DNA of 35,916 bases from Syntrophaceae bacterium UBA4810 (GCA_002402545.1 DHGA01000080.1:5215-41130), one strand, 5' to 3'; counted from the first letter of the stretch, positions 1 to 8,446 are shown. Notes: generated by a model from the sequence alone, not told the origin. Numbers and translations: made by a program.

Positions 1-384
1 ACCAGAATACATTACAAAGGAATAATTTGCCGAACCCATGAGCTCCGCCATGGCGTAACCTATCGCACGCGGCAGACCCTGGCCTCCAACATCCGGAGAT
101 TCTGTGGCGGCAAGCCAACCTGCTTCGATGTATTTTTTCCATGGTTCATGAAAGCATTTGGGAACCGATACCTTCCCATCCTTAAACTTACACCCCTCTT
201 TGTCTCCTTCGGCAAACGTGGGGGCGATAACATTTACCGCCATCTTCTCCGCCTCTTTAAGAATCATCAACAAATCATCTTTGGTAAAATCCTTAAAGGC
301 CTCCGATTCGAACAATTTATCAATGCCCAGTTGTTCGAACAATACAAACTCTTGATCTCTTGTGTTAACCAGTAAATTACTCAT
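1..384 (-). CDS. Acyl-CoA dehydrogenase, N-terminal part (runs off the window)
   Basis: The reverse strand reads from an ATG at 384 to the window edge as 128 codons without a stop. The product begins MSNLLVNTRDQEFVLFEQLG and later has the stretch ESPDVGGQGLPRAIGYAMAE. This matches the N-terminal extension and helical domain of long, roughly 600-residue acyl-CoA dehydrogenases common in syntrophic and sulfate-reducing Desulfobacterota. The family is FAD-dependent and oxidises acyl-CoA to enoyl-CoA in the cytoplasm, passing electrons to ETF. An AGGTAG ribosome-binding site lies just upstream of the ATG. The gene starts 33 bases after the stop of the decayed tetR and is probably in the same transcript. 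The FAD-binding and catalytic regions lie outside the window, so substrate chain length cannot be judged. Confidence 0.85.
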   Translation of the reverse strand, partial: MSNLLVNTRDQEFVLFEQLGIDKLFESEAFKDFTKDDLLMILKEAEKMAVNVIAPTFAEGDKEGCKFKDGKVSVPKCFHEPWKKYIEAGWLAATESPDVGGQGLPRAIGYAMAELMGSANYSFVMYSG

Positions 385-417
385 AACAACTACCTTTCTA
401 TTTATTTAAAATATTTA

Positions 418-1054
418 TCATACCAATTTCAAGCCTCTAACGAATATCTCTAATGCCGATTTAATTGTATCAAAGATTCTTTCTTTTAGCTTAGCGAGAT
501 AACCGGAAAAAACGTACAGGGGAATAATGCCGTTGAGCAGCCTCCAGGTGGAGCATTGGCTTTGTTTATAATTTATACCGGAGGGAAATTCATTTTTTTG
601 CGCGCGCCATTCCAGTGTTTTGCTAAAAGCTTTGATGGACTTGTTGTTTATCTGAATTATCTGATGATTAAGTTCATCAGACAAATTCATTTGATCTGGG
701 TTCAGCATGTAAGTCATAAAGATCCTAAACAGCTCACTGTCGTTGTGAAAAAATAAGCATACGCACAACAGAATTCAAATAACAAATCCTCTGCCGGCTT
801 ATGTTTTTCAAAAAGCGCAGGGGCCTGCCGATTAAATTTTTTAATATCATTCAACAAGCTTTGGGCGTATATTTCTTAATTGCTATTGAAATAAAGATAA
901 CCAGAACCTTTGCCCAACTCTGATCTGAATGTTTTACTATTTCATCAGCAGTAACGCTGTTAAATCCTTTTGCGAAAAAGAGTTTTCTTGCTGAATCCAG
1001 AATTAACTTTCTGCGGCCGTCTTATTCTTTGTCTCTTCGCTCTGAGAGCCCCAC
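418..1054 (-). pseudogene. Decayed TetR/AcrR-family regulator upstream of acyl-CoA dehydrogenase
   Basis: A TetR-like protein of 211 codons can be reassembled from a GTG at 1054 to the TGA at 418-420. The DNA-binding half reads MGLSERRDKE, then RRKLILDSARKLFFAKGFNS and VTADEIVKHS. After a frame change come GYLYFNS and EIYAQSLLNDIKKF, and the ligand-binding half runs to the end. Four lesions break it: a TAA at 1024-1022, a 5-bp tandem duplication (TCAGA twice) at 919-928, a TAA at 878-876, and a missing base in the A6 run at 748-753. The +5 and -1 changes sum to +4, exactly what restores 633 bases. The surviving open stretch, 418-768, covers only the C-terminal domain. In this family the protein usually senses acyl-CoA or a similar ligand and represses the neighbouring operon. 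Confidence 0.85.
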
Positions 1055-1104
1055 AAACACCCTTTTATTGCCGAAAAATACGACCTTACTAAAACATCGG
1101 TCAT

Positions 1105-1125
1105 TTCCTGACCAACAGTCAGGAA
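1105..1125. promoter_or_regulatory. TetR-type palindromic operator overlapping the transcription start
   Basis: A perfect inverted repeat, TTCCTGAC-N5-GTCAGGAA, sits immediately downstream of the -10 box. Size, symmetry and position are typical of operators of TetR-family repressors that control their own operon. The cognate repressor gene next door is broken, so a related regulator elsewhere may use it, or the operon may be constitutive. Confidence 0.7.
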
Positions 1126-1126
1126 T

Positions 1127-1155
1127 GTATTAAAACAATAAGGTATTAATGTCAA
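1127..1155 (-). promoter_or_regulatory. Sigma-70 promoter for tetR (pseudo)-acyl-CoA dehydrogenase
   Basis: On the minus strand TTGACA (1155-1150) is followed by a 17-base spacer and TAATAC (1132-1127). The -35 hexamer is perfect and the -10 near-consensus. Transcription would start near 1120, inside the adjoining palindrome, and run through the tetR remnant into the dehydrogenase gene. Confidence 0.75.
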
Positions 1156-1833
1156 GAGAAAAATAATTTTTAGATATAACCTGTAATCATTAATATATTA
1201 AACCACTTAGTTAATTTTACACATTTTTTCTGGATCAATTAAGATATTCGTATTCTTTGGGAAAATTTTGGTTTTTTACTCTGGTTTGGAGATTCCGATA
1301 TCTAATCAACATCAAAATAATTGCAGAAATAGAAACTTTTTATTCTATAGCCTCTTAGGATTGTATAATCCGCATCAGTTTTTTTATAGCAATGATTGAA
1401 TTCTTCTGTCATGCTTTTTTTCGCCAATTTATCATGTACAGTGCATATTTTAGACCGTAGTGTCATACCTTTAAAAAATACTTAATTACAGACTTTTTCC
1501 TCGTTTCTACATAGAAGCAGGATAATACTAAATAATTCGTACTGGATAAATATTTTTTAAAAAATATCTCTTTAATACACTCGATAATGTTTTTCTATTT
1601 CACGTCAATTTTTTCATTAACGTTTAACTCTCTTTTCGCCAAAGCCCCATTCATCAACATCTTTCCCATCAAAATAGCGTTGACATAAATTATAGATATT
1701 GTTAATATTTTCCAACTGTAAGCTATGAATAAAAACAATATTTTGGCGCTGTAAACTTTTTTGATCCCCTTTAGATTAATCCAAAATATTTTCTTATTCA
1801 AGCTGTTGCGCCCAGAAAGGTCTCTGCCTTCAT
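1156..1833. other. AT-rich spacer without a convincing gene
   Basis: This stretch separates the dehydrogenase operon from the polysaccharide cluster. It is very AT-rich with many stops in all frames. Two weak minus-strand open frames exist. One (1302-1466, 54 codons, starting MTLRSKICTVHDKLAKK) has AAAGG directly abutting its ATG, too close for a normal ribosome-binding site. The other (1595-1876) overlaps the start of the next gene. Neither resembles a family I recognise. It may hold degraded gene remnants and the promoter of the cluster. Confidence 0.5.
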
Positions 1834-3498
1834 ATGGGAAATAATATAATTGATAAATTTTATAATCCGCTGGCAATTCTTATTGCTGTATTAATTATAT
1901 TTTTACTTGTCATTGAAATCATCTTAAACTTAACACCTCCGATATCCCGCGACGCTCTGATTCATCATTTAGCCATTCCCAAGCTTTGGCTTACAAACGG
2001 CGGGTTCTATGAAACAAAATGGGCAAGTTTTTCTTATTACCCGATGAATGTCAATCTGCTCTACCTCATTCCTATATATTTCAAGATGGATTATCTAGCG
2101 AAATTCATCCATATGGGATTTGGAATAGCAACGGCATTGCTGATTTATTTATATTTAAAGAATAGAATAAACGAGTTTGCCGGTATTTTGGGTATTCTTA
2201 TTTTCCTCAGTACACCCATGATTTTCCGCTTATCCACGGAAGCTTACATTGACCTTGGTTTAGTGTTTTTTACAACTGCCAGCATTCTTGCCTTTATCCG
2301 CTATTGGGATGGCGAATTTAAAGAATTCAAGTGGCTTTTTCTATCGTCCGCAGCCATGGGCCTCGCTTTGGGAACAAAATATAACGCTTTGATCGCGTGG
2401 TTTTTCCTATCAGCATCTATTGTATTTGTTTATTCCAAAAGCACCGGAGAGCAATGGAAAGCCATCAGGTGTGGCTTAATATTTTTTCTTATTTCTCTTT
2501 TGATATTTTCACCGTGGTTAATTAAAAATATGTTTCTTACCGGAAACCCCCTTTATCCCCTATTCAAAGGTTTTTTCAATATTAGCAGCCTCCCTGGTCA
2601 GGAAGGTGTTTATTCTACATTAGCGGGGGTATCACAAAGAGGAATTTTTCAAATGAGGGGAATGATGTATGGGGAAAATTTTCTAGAAACCTTGCTTATT
2701 CCTATAAGATATTTCTTCCAAGGACAGGATAATAATCCCCGGTTTTTCGACGGTGTATTAAATCCCTTGCTGATTATCCTTCCTCCCTTTGCGTTTATGA
2801 AAAAAACTTTTCTTCGCGATAAATTGTTTTTCATGGTCTTTTCTGTTTTCTTTATTCTTGCCGCCACTTTTCTTGATCAAATTAGAATACGCTACATTTT
2901 ACCCGTTGTTCCGATTTTATCAATACTAACGGTTATGGGCTTAATAAATATCTTTAACTGGACAATTAGTATGTCCAATAAATGGAAATATATTTTAACC
3001 GTTATGCTGTTTTGCGGTTTTATTTTATTTATGATTCAGAATGTTTTTTACATTAAAAATTATACCCAACGTGTCAGACCCGTAAATTATGTTTTAGGCA
3101 AAGAATCCAGGGATGATTTTATTTCGCGTCATGTTGGCAGTTATCCGGCTATGAAATTTATCAATCAGTTCACGCCGGAAAATTCTAAGATCCGTCTGGT
3201 TTTTCTTGCCAGACGCGGGTATTATCTAGACAGGATATATGAAGATGATCCAAGCGTAGGAATGAATTTTATTCGCGGCCTCATGGCAGCCTCCGCAAAT
3301 GAGCAGGTTTTTCTAGAGCATATCTCTTCATTTGGTTACTCTCACTTGCTTGTCCGCTCGGATTTATTTAATAAGTTTCTTAAGGATAATTATTCCGCGG
3401 ACGCTCTTAAAGTATTAATCCAGCGCATGGAAAAAACGATGAAGGTTATCTATAATGAAAACGGGTATGCGGTATATGAAGTAAGGCATAACTTATGA
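1834..3498 (+). CDS. GT-C type integral membrane glycosyltransferase (ArnT/PMT-like)
   Basis: The product is 554 residues with about ten or more hydrophobic spans, the first at about 12-33, and a soluble C-terminal tail of about 150 residues. The segment just after the first span contains an acidic/His motif (PPISRDALIHHL, Asp40, His44-45), the position where GT-C enzymes keep their metal/donor-binding acidic residues. Enzymes of this fold transfer sugars from polyprenyl-phosphate donors on the periplasmic side. Strict ArnT/PMT motifs are not seen, so the substrate is unknown. AAAGG about 12 bases before the ATG is a rather distant ribosome-binding site. The next gene is a DPM-synthase-like GT2, which could make the lipid-linked donor. 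A hairpin (3497-3515, 8-bp stem, 3-base loop) lies over the stop codon but lacks a T-run. Confidence 0.65.
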   Translation: MGNNIIDKFYNPLAILIAVLIIFLLVIEIILNLTPPISRDALIHHLAIPKLWLTNGGFYETKWASFSYYPMNVNLLYLIPIYFKMDYLAKFIHMGFGIATALLIYLYLKNRINEFAGILGILIFLSTPMIFRLSTEAYIDLGLVFFTTASILAFIRYWDGEFKEFKWLFLSSAAMGLALGTKYNALIAWFFLSASIVFVYSKSTGEQWKAIRCGLIFFLISLLIFSPWLIKNMFLTGNPLYPLFKGFFNISSLPGQEGVYSTLAGVSQRGIFQMRGMMYGENFLETLLIPIRYFFQGQDNNPRFFDGVLNPLLIILPPFAFMKKTFLRDKLFFMVFSVFFILAATFLDQIRIRYILPVVPILSILTVMGLINIFNWTISMSNKWKYILTVMLFCGFILFMIQNVFYIKNYTQRVRPVNYVLGKESRDDFISRHVGSYPAMKFINQFTPENSKIRLVFLARRGYYLDRIYEDDPSVGMNFIRGLMAASANEQVFLEHISSFGYSHLLVRSDLFNKFLKDNYSADALKVLIQRMEKTMKVIYNENGYAVYEVRHNL

Positions 3499-3603
3499 TG
3501 ATTATAATAATCATCTAGAAACATCACATAATGTTATTTATCAACGGGCTTGATATTAAAGATTAAAAAAGTTATAAATTTGAAGAAATATTTAGGATGG
3601 CAA

Positions 3604-4488
3604 ATGAAAACTAATCCGGATATTACGATTCTTATACCAACCTACAACGAAGAAGCAATTATCGCCGATGTTATAAAGCGTGTTCGCGAAAGCATGAATC
3701 GGCTAAAGCGTAACTATGAAATACTGGTCATTAACGACGGTTCAAAAGATAATACAGCTCTACGAGCAAAAAAAGCCGGCGCACGGGTAATCTCACACCC
3801 CTACAATATCGGCAACGGCGCCGCAATTAAAACAGGCATCCGTCAGGCGCAAGGGTCGATTCTCGTAATGATGGATGGAGACGGCCAACACAATCCTGAG
3901 AATATTCCCGCGTTACTCAAAGAAATAATCCATTACGATATGGTTGTCGGAGCTCGTAGAGGATATTCGGAATCTGATATCCACCGCGATATAGCAAATA
4001 GATTATACAATCTTTTCGCGTCCTACATTTGCAAAAGAAAAATTCAGGATTTAACTTCCGGATTTCGCGCGATCAACGCGAGTATTGCACGACAGTTTGT
4101 TTCTTTACTGCCGAACACTTTTTCCTATCCGACCACTATCACGATGGCCGTTCTGCGGTCTGGTTACAGCCTTGCGTATGTGCCAATAAAGGCAAACCGC
4201 CGCGTAGGAAAGAGTAAGATAAAACTGTTTCGTGACGGCTCCCGCTTCCTGTTGATTATTCTAAAAATCGCCACCCTCTTCTCGCCTATGAGAGTTTTTC
4301 TGCCTGTAAGCCTTATCATGTTTCTGGCGGGCGTTGGCTACGGCCTCTTCAGAATCCTGTTTGTAACTGGAACTTACGGCCCAACATCAGCCATGCTCAT
4401 AACAATGTCTGTGGTAGTATTCATGGTGGGGCTTGTGTCTGAACAAGTCGCCCAACTGCGTTACGATAGAAGCGAAAAAAGGGATTGA
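3604..4488 (+). CDS. GT2 glycosyltransferase, dolichyl-phosphate mannose synthase-like
   Basis: The 294-residue protein has an N-terminal GT-A domain: ILIPTYNEE near residue 10, VINDGSKDNT at 42-51, and the metal-binding DGDGQ at 91-95 (Asp91, Asp93). Two C-terminal hydrophobic spans follow at roughly 233-285. This is the layout of polyprenyl-phosphate mannose/glucose synthases and of bactoprenol glucosyltransferases, which load a sugar from a nucleotide donor onto a lipid carrier at the inner membrane. I chose the ATG at 3604 because AGGATGG lies just before it. The upstream TTG at 3550 would add 18 residues and has no such site. It probably feeds the preceding GT-C enzyme. Confidence 0.85.
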   Translation: MKTNPDITILIPTYNEEAIIADVIKRVRESMNRLKRNYEILVINDGSKDNTALRAKKAGARVISHPYNIGNGAAIKTGIRQAQGSILVMMDGDGQHNPENIPALLKEIIHYDMVVGARRGYSESDIHRDIANRLYNLFASYICKRKIQDLTSGFRAINASIARQFVSLLPNTFSYPTTITMAVLRSGYSLAYVPIKANRRVGKSKIKLFRDGSRFLLIILKIATLFSPMRVFLPVSLIMFLAGVGYGLFRILFVTGTYGPTSAMLITMSVVVFMVGLVSEQVAQLRYDRSEKRD

Positions 4489-4624
4489 TGTTACGCCTGC
4501 AAAGCACCATTTAAAAGTTACATCAACATAAAAATCATTTAAGCTATTGTTTTCTAATTCCTGCTTCATATTCATATTATAATTAAACCAAATATTATAG
4601 TTATTTACGCCTATTAGAAACATC

Positions 4625-4670
4625 TTGACAATTATTCTTATTATGTTATGAGTAGATTAACTACTCATAA
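4625..4670 (+). promoter_or_regulatory. Promoter with a 25-bp palindrome, probable autoregulatory operator
   Basis: TTGACA (4625-4630) is followed 16 bases later by a possible -10, TATGAG (4647-4652). Overlying the -10 and start region is a perfect palindrome of two 10-base arms, TTATGAGTAG and CTACTCATAA, around ATTAA (4646-4670). It ends directly before the AAGGG ribosome-binding site of the winged-helix regulator gene. Placement between -10 and the start codon of a DNA-binding protein suggests autorepression. Confidence 0.65.
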
Positions 4671-4680
4671 GGGTATAGCA

Positions 4681-5232
4681 ATGGATGATCTTTTTACAGG
4701 GCTTATATCGTCAAAAACAAGGATAAATCTTCTGGTGCGCTTTTTTTTCAACCCTGGGACAAAGGCTTACCTCAGGGAGCTTGCGAAAGATCTGCATGTT
4801 TCCTCAAACGCTGTCCGTGAAGAACTAAACCAGCTTACCAAAACAAAACTTCTCACCTCGGAGAAAGACGGTCGCAACGTCTATTACACGGCAAACGAAA
4901 AACATCCTCTTTTTCCTGAATTAAAATCAATGGTGAGCAAAGTTATGGGTCTGGATAAAGTTATCGAAAGCATTCTTGGAAGGCTGGGTGACCTGGAAAA
5001 AGCTTACCTTATTGATGATTACGCGGAGGGCAGAGACACCGGAATTGTAGACCTGGTGCTGGTCGGAAATATTGACCAATATCATTTGAGTGACCTTAGC
5101 AGAAAAACCGAACGCTATATTAAGCGCAAAATCCGCTCCCTGGTTTTAACCAGAGAAGAGTTTATAGTATTTAAACCAAAATTGGAAAACCGGCCATACT
5201 TTCTGGTGTGGGAACGACAGGAGAATTCATAA
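4681..5232 (+). CDS. Winged-helix (ArsR-like) regulator with C-terminal nucleotidyltransferase-like domain
   Basis: The 183-residue protein has an N-terminal winged helix at about residues 10-75, including the helix-turn-helix YLRELAKDLHVSSNAVREEL and a wing with GRNVYYT. A C-terminal domain at about 90-175 contains DLVLVGN, resembling the strand of minimal nucleotidyltransferase folds. Proteins of this build often sit at the head of surface polysaccharide clusters in Bacteroidota and Desulfobacterota; their ligand is not known to me. I chose ATG 4681 because AAGGG lies 7 bases upstream. The upstream ATG at 4648 falls inside the palindromic operator and lacks a ribosome-binding site. It precedes the exporter genes and may control them as well as itself. 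Confidence 0.7.
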   Translation: MDDLFTGLISSKTRINLLVRFFFNPGTKAYLRELAKDLHVSSNAVREELNQLTKTKLLTSEKDGRNVYYTANEKHPLFPELKSMVSKVMGLDKVIESILGRLGDLEKAYLIDDYAEGRDTGIVDLVLVGNIDQYHLSDLSRKTERYIKRKIRSLVLTREEFIVFKPKLENRPYFLVWERQENS

Positions 5233-5376
5233 AATTCTCCTTACAGATTAATTTATCTATTTAGAACCTACTGTTACAATATCCAAATTGTAACTGACGG
5301 GGCGGAGCTGATTCTAAGGTAACTCAAATATAGCACTATTAATAAAATCAATCCAAAAGCACGAAATTGATTTTAT
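5220..5376 (+). promoter_or_regulatory. Three successive perfect inverted repeats before the exporter operon
   Basis: The first (5220-5240), GGAGAATT-N5-AATTCTCC, straddles the stop codon of the regulator. The second (5273-5294) is GTTACAAT-N6-ATTGTAAC. The third (5342-5376) has 11-base arms, ATAAAATCAAT and ATTGATTTTAT, around 13 bases, and ends 13 bases before the permease ATG. None is followed by a T-run, so these are not standard terminators. They may be protein-binding sites or leader hairpins affecting translation of the exporter. Confidence 0.5.
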
Positions 5377-5389
5377 CTATTGGAAAAAT

Positions 5390-6262
5390 ATGATGACTGT
5401 TAAAGATTCTTCTTCTGGATATCACATTTCTGTTTATACGCCGGCGTCAGCAATTCGACACCCCATAAAACTTCTGCGAGAGATGTTACGCGATTTGTTT
5501 GCTTCACGTGAGCTTGCTTGGCGACTTTTCGTTCGTGACTTTAGTGCCCGTTATCGGCAAAGTTTTCTCGGTTATTTGTGGGCTTTCCTACCACCAGTTG
5601 TTGGTACCTTCACTTTCGTTTTGCTCAATCGAAGTGGCATTCTTAATGTTGGCACCCTGCCCCTTCCCTATCCGGCCTACGTAATGATTGGCACACTTCT
5701 GTGGCAGGTTTTTGCAGATGCAATCAACAGCCCGATCAAAGCTGTAACGGCCGCCAAAACGATGCTGGCAAAAATCAACTTTCCACGTGAAGCAATTTTG
5801 ATTTCCGGAATGCTGGAAGTTTTGTTTAATTTTATAATCCGTTTGGTTTTGCTGGTTGTCATATTTATTTATTACGGAATTGTGCCGCCAATGACTGCGC
5901 CATTAGCTCTGATAGGAGTTTTCGCTATTTTTTGTTTGGGTTTCATGATCGGAATCCTTCTTACTCCAATCGGCTTGCTTTATACTGATATAGGTCAGGC
6001 ACTAAGCATGGTGCTTTCTTTCTGGATGCTGTTTACGCCCGTGGTTTATACACCTCCCACCACCGGTATTCTAGCCCAATTAACATTAATAAACCCAGTC
6101 AGTCCTCTCATCGTTACCACTCGCGAATGGCTGGCCATCGGTGCAGCGACTAATTTATTTCCCGCGTTGGTCGTTTTTCTCGTTACGATAGTGCTTTTAT
6201 TTGCGGGCTGGCTTCTTTACCGTCTGGCAATGCCCATTATCGTCGAGCGAATGGGAGGTTGA
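5390..6262 (+). CDS. wzm: ABC-2 type polysaccharide exporter permease (Wzm/KpsM/TagG family)
   Basis: The 290-residue protein has a soluble N-terminal stretch containing LAWRLFVRDFSARYRQSFLG, the cytoplasmic signature of this family just before the first span, then six hydrophobic spans between about 61 and 280. Length and layout match inner-membrane permeases that export undecaprenyl-linked O-antigen, capsule or teichoic acid. The stop is immediately followed by the ATG of the ATPase gene, so the two are translated together. The ribosome-binding site is weak and two ATGs are adjacent (5390, 5393). The symbol is by function; kpsM or tagG would be equally fair. Confidence 0.9.
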   Translation: MMTVKDSSSGYHISVYTPASAIRHPIKLLREMLRDLFASRELAWRLFVRDFSARYRQSFLGYLWAFLPPVVGTFTFVLLNRSGILNVGTLPLPYPAYVMIGTLLWQVFADAINSPIKAVTAAKTMLAKINFPREAILISGMLEVLFNFIIRLVLLVVIFIYYGIVPPMTAPLALIGVFAIFCLGFMIGILLTPIGLLYTDIGQALSMVLSFWMLFTPVVYTPPTTGILAQLTLINPVSPLIVTTREWLAIGAATNLFPALVVFLVTIVLLFAGWLLYRLAMPIIVERMGG

Positions 6263-7483
6263 ATGAGCGATGATACATTAATCAGTGTGAACGGTGTCTC
6301 CAAGAAATTCTGCCGCAGTTTAAAGAAGTCGCTATGGTATGGCGTGAAAGATATCGCCGGTGAGGTTATAGGACGAAACAGCGGATATGACAGCCTGCGC
6401 CCCGAGGAATTTTGGGCTGTTGATGATGTTTCTTTTGAATTACGACGCGGCGAGTGCCTGGGCTTGATCGGGCGCAACGGCGCAGGCAAAACCACCCTTC
6501 TGAAAATGCTTAACGGTCTGATCAAGCCGGACAAGGGCCGAATCGAAATGCGTGGCCGCGTCGGAGCACTCATCGCGCTAGGCGCGGGCTTTAATCCCAT
6601 TCTGACCGGCCGCGAAAATATCTATGTGAACGCTTCCGTCCTGGGACTTTCGAAAAAGCAGATTGATAAAAAAATAGAGGAGATCATAGACTTTGCGGAA
6701 ATTCGAGATTTCATTGACGCGCCCGTGCAAAGCTATAGTTCGGGAATGCAAGTGCGGTTAGGTTTTGCCGTAGCCGCAGTTCTTATTCAGCCGGACGTGT
6801 TACTTCTGGATGAGGTCCTGGCCGTTGGAGATATGGGGTTTAAAATTAAGTGTCTGAATTCAGTCCGCGAGCTAATGGCCGATGCAGCTGTTGTATTTGT
6901 CTCTCACTCCATGCAGTTTGTTTCACAGTTTTGTAATAGGATCGCGGTAATGGAAAAAGGCCTTTTAAAATGTGACACGTTATCAATATCGGAGGGAATT
7001 GACGGCTATCTCTCTCAGTTTCCGACGGAAACTGCCGTGGCAGGAACCGGCGGCGCCGTGATTGAGAACATTCAGTTGCATACCAAGAACAAGTCATGGG
7101 ACAGCGAGGATGAGGCAATAGTACATCAAGGGGAAGAGTTAAACGTTACGTGTGACATTAAAATACTTGATCTGGAATGCAAAAACACTCGTTTTTTTAT
7201 CCATATTATGGATCAAGGATTTGAACCAATAATAGCTTTTGAGACATCTAAATCTAGCACCTTAAGTTTCGCGATATCAACGGATTTATATCGTGCAAAG
7301 ATTGAACTTGGTAAAATAGATCTCAATGCGGGGAAGTATTCACTAGTAATTAGTGTCGAGAATGCGGATTCTCGAATAAAAATTGCCCGTATTCAAGGGT
7401 GTGGTAAGTTTCGTGTTTTATCTGAATTAATGCATTGGGGCAGTGTTGTGCGACAAGCAGAAATATCCTTCGAACAGGCATAA
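6263..7483 (+). CDS. wzt: ABC exporter ATPase with C-terminal extension (Wzt type)
   Basis: The 406-residue protein has a complete nucleotide-binding domain: Walker A GRNGAGKTT (70-78), signature YSSGMQ (158-163), Walker B DVLLLDE (178-184) and the switch His215. The Asp/Leu-rich D-loop (VLAVGD) is intact. A C-terminal part of about 140 residues (from about 265) is predicted to be beta-rich. In Wzt proteins this domain binds the modified non-reducing end of the finished O-chain and so couples capping to export. That suggests this polysaccharide is terminated by a modification, for which the methyltransferase and pyruvyltransferase genes downstream are candidates. KpsT-type ATPases lack this extension. 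Confidence 0.9.
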   Translation: MSDDTLISVNGVSKKFCRSLKKSLWYGVKDIAGEVIGRNSGYDSLRPEEFWAVDDVSFELRRGECLGLIGRNGAGKTTLLKMLNGLIKPDKGRIEMRGRVGALIALGAGFNPILTGRENIYVNASVLGLSKKQIDKKIEEIIDFAEIRDFIDAPVQSYSSGMQVRLGFAVAAVLIQPDVLLLDEVLAVGDMGFKIKCLNSVRELMADAAVVFVSHSMQFVSQFCNRIAVMEKGLLKCDTLSISEGIDGYLSQFPTETAVAGTGGAVIENIQLHTKNKSWDSEDEAIVHQGEELNVTCDIKILDLECKNTRFFIHIMDQGFEPIIAFETSKSSTLSFAISTDLYRAKIELGKIDLNAGKYSLVISVENADSRIKIARIQGCGKFRVLSELMHWGSVVRQAEISFEQA

Positions 7484-7624
7484 TAACTTTTTACTTGTTT
7501 CCTGATCACTTTTACCTGCAACATGTAACTTGTATATAGACTTCATTTTGTTGCAATGATACCTGTGATTAATCAATATAACATCACTTTTAAATCTACT
7601 TCATACTGAGTAAATTGACAAAAT

Positions 7625-8446
7625 ATGAATATACGTAAAATACTAAAAAATATTTTTCATGAATTTAATCAGCAAGATATAACAAAACCACAAACCGCAA
7701 AAGAATATCTTGATAAAGAAATCGAAGAATTGCCGATCATCAATGATCTTAAATTTGTAAACATAGACGATTGCATGCGATGTTTGGAAAAAATACCGGG
7801 GATTTTGGATTGTTTAGAAGGTTTTACACTTTTTCTATTGTCAATGACCGCACCTGGCAACAACTCTATTGTTGAAGTAGGTAGTTACCTGGGGCGGTCT
7901 GCAGCCTACATGGCCTTGGGTTCCATTGTTTCAGGTAAAAAGGGTATATATGCCATCGATATGTTCCCTAGAAAAGAGGATTGGTACTGGGGAACAGACG
8001 GATATTATCATATAAGAGGTTCTGATTATTATCTTGAAAATAATGTTTTCAAGGAACGAGAGAATTTTTTCTATGGAGATCGCTTTTATGACAGTACGCT
8101 GGAAATCTTTACAGACATAATAAAAAAGGTAGGGCTTGAACGGCACATTGAACCATTCAAGGGAACTTCCGTCGATTATTCTCAACTACATAAGATCCCC
8201 TTGCGAATGGCTTTTATTGACGGTGATCACACATATGATGGTGTAAAAAAAGATGTATTTGCACTAAGTGATATGATCGTAGAGAACGGTTATCTTTGTT
8301 TTCATGATTATTCCAATTCATTTCCTGGAGTCGTGCGGGCGGTTGATGAACTTGTAATCAAATCAGATAACTACAGGGATATCTATCTGGTAAAAAGCTT
8401 GCTTATTGCTAAGAAGAAAAACGTTACGAATAACATCTCGCCATAA
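7625..8446 (+). CDS. Class I SAM-dependent methyltransferase (Methyltransf_24-like)
   Basis: The 273-residue protein contains the SAM-binding motif I IVEVGSYLGRSAAYMALGS, followed by an acidic motif II (GIYAIDMFPR). Later comes MAFIDGDHTYDGVKKDV, then YLCFHDY, a His/Asp pattern typical of the CmcI/Methyltransf_24 group whose members often methylate sugars or small O-nucleophiles with a metal. It follows the Wzt gene after a 141-base gap. If Wzt recognises a capped chain end, this could be the terminal methyltransferase, but that is an inference from position only. Confidence 0.75.
   Translation: MNIRKILKNIFHEFNQQDITKPQTAKEYLDKEIEELPIINDLKFVNIDDCMRCLEKIPGILDCLEGFTLFLLSMTAPGNNSIVEVGSYLGRSAAYMALGSIVSGKKGIYAIDMFPRKEDWYWGTDGYYHIRGSDYYLENNVFKERENFFYGDRFYDSTLEIFTDIIKKVGLERHIEPFKGTSVDYSQLHKIPLRMAFIDGDHTYDGVKKDVFALSDMIVENGYLCFHDYSNSFPGVVRAVDELVIKSDNYRDIYLVKSLLIAKKKNVTNNISP

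Noticed and set aside
1595..1876. 93-codon minus-strand ORF in the spacer before the GT-C gene
   Set aside because: It overlaps the start of a convincing gene on the other strand, has no ribosome-binding site, and its sequence is low-complexity AT-driven with no recognisable family.
3497..3515. Hairpin over the stop codon of the first GT-C gene as a terminator
   Set aside because: The 8-bp stem is AT-rich and has no T-run after it; the next gene on the same strand is probably cotranscribed.
4387..4623. 78-codon minus-strand ORF after the DPM-synthase-like gene
   Set aside because: It overlaps the end of that gene antisense, lacks a ribosome-binding site and has no recognisable features.
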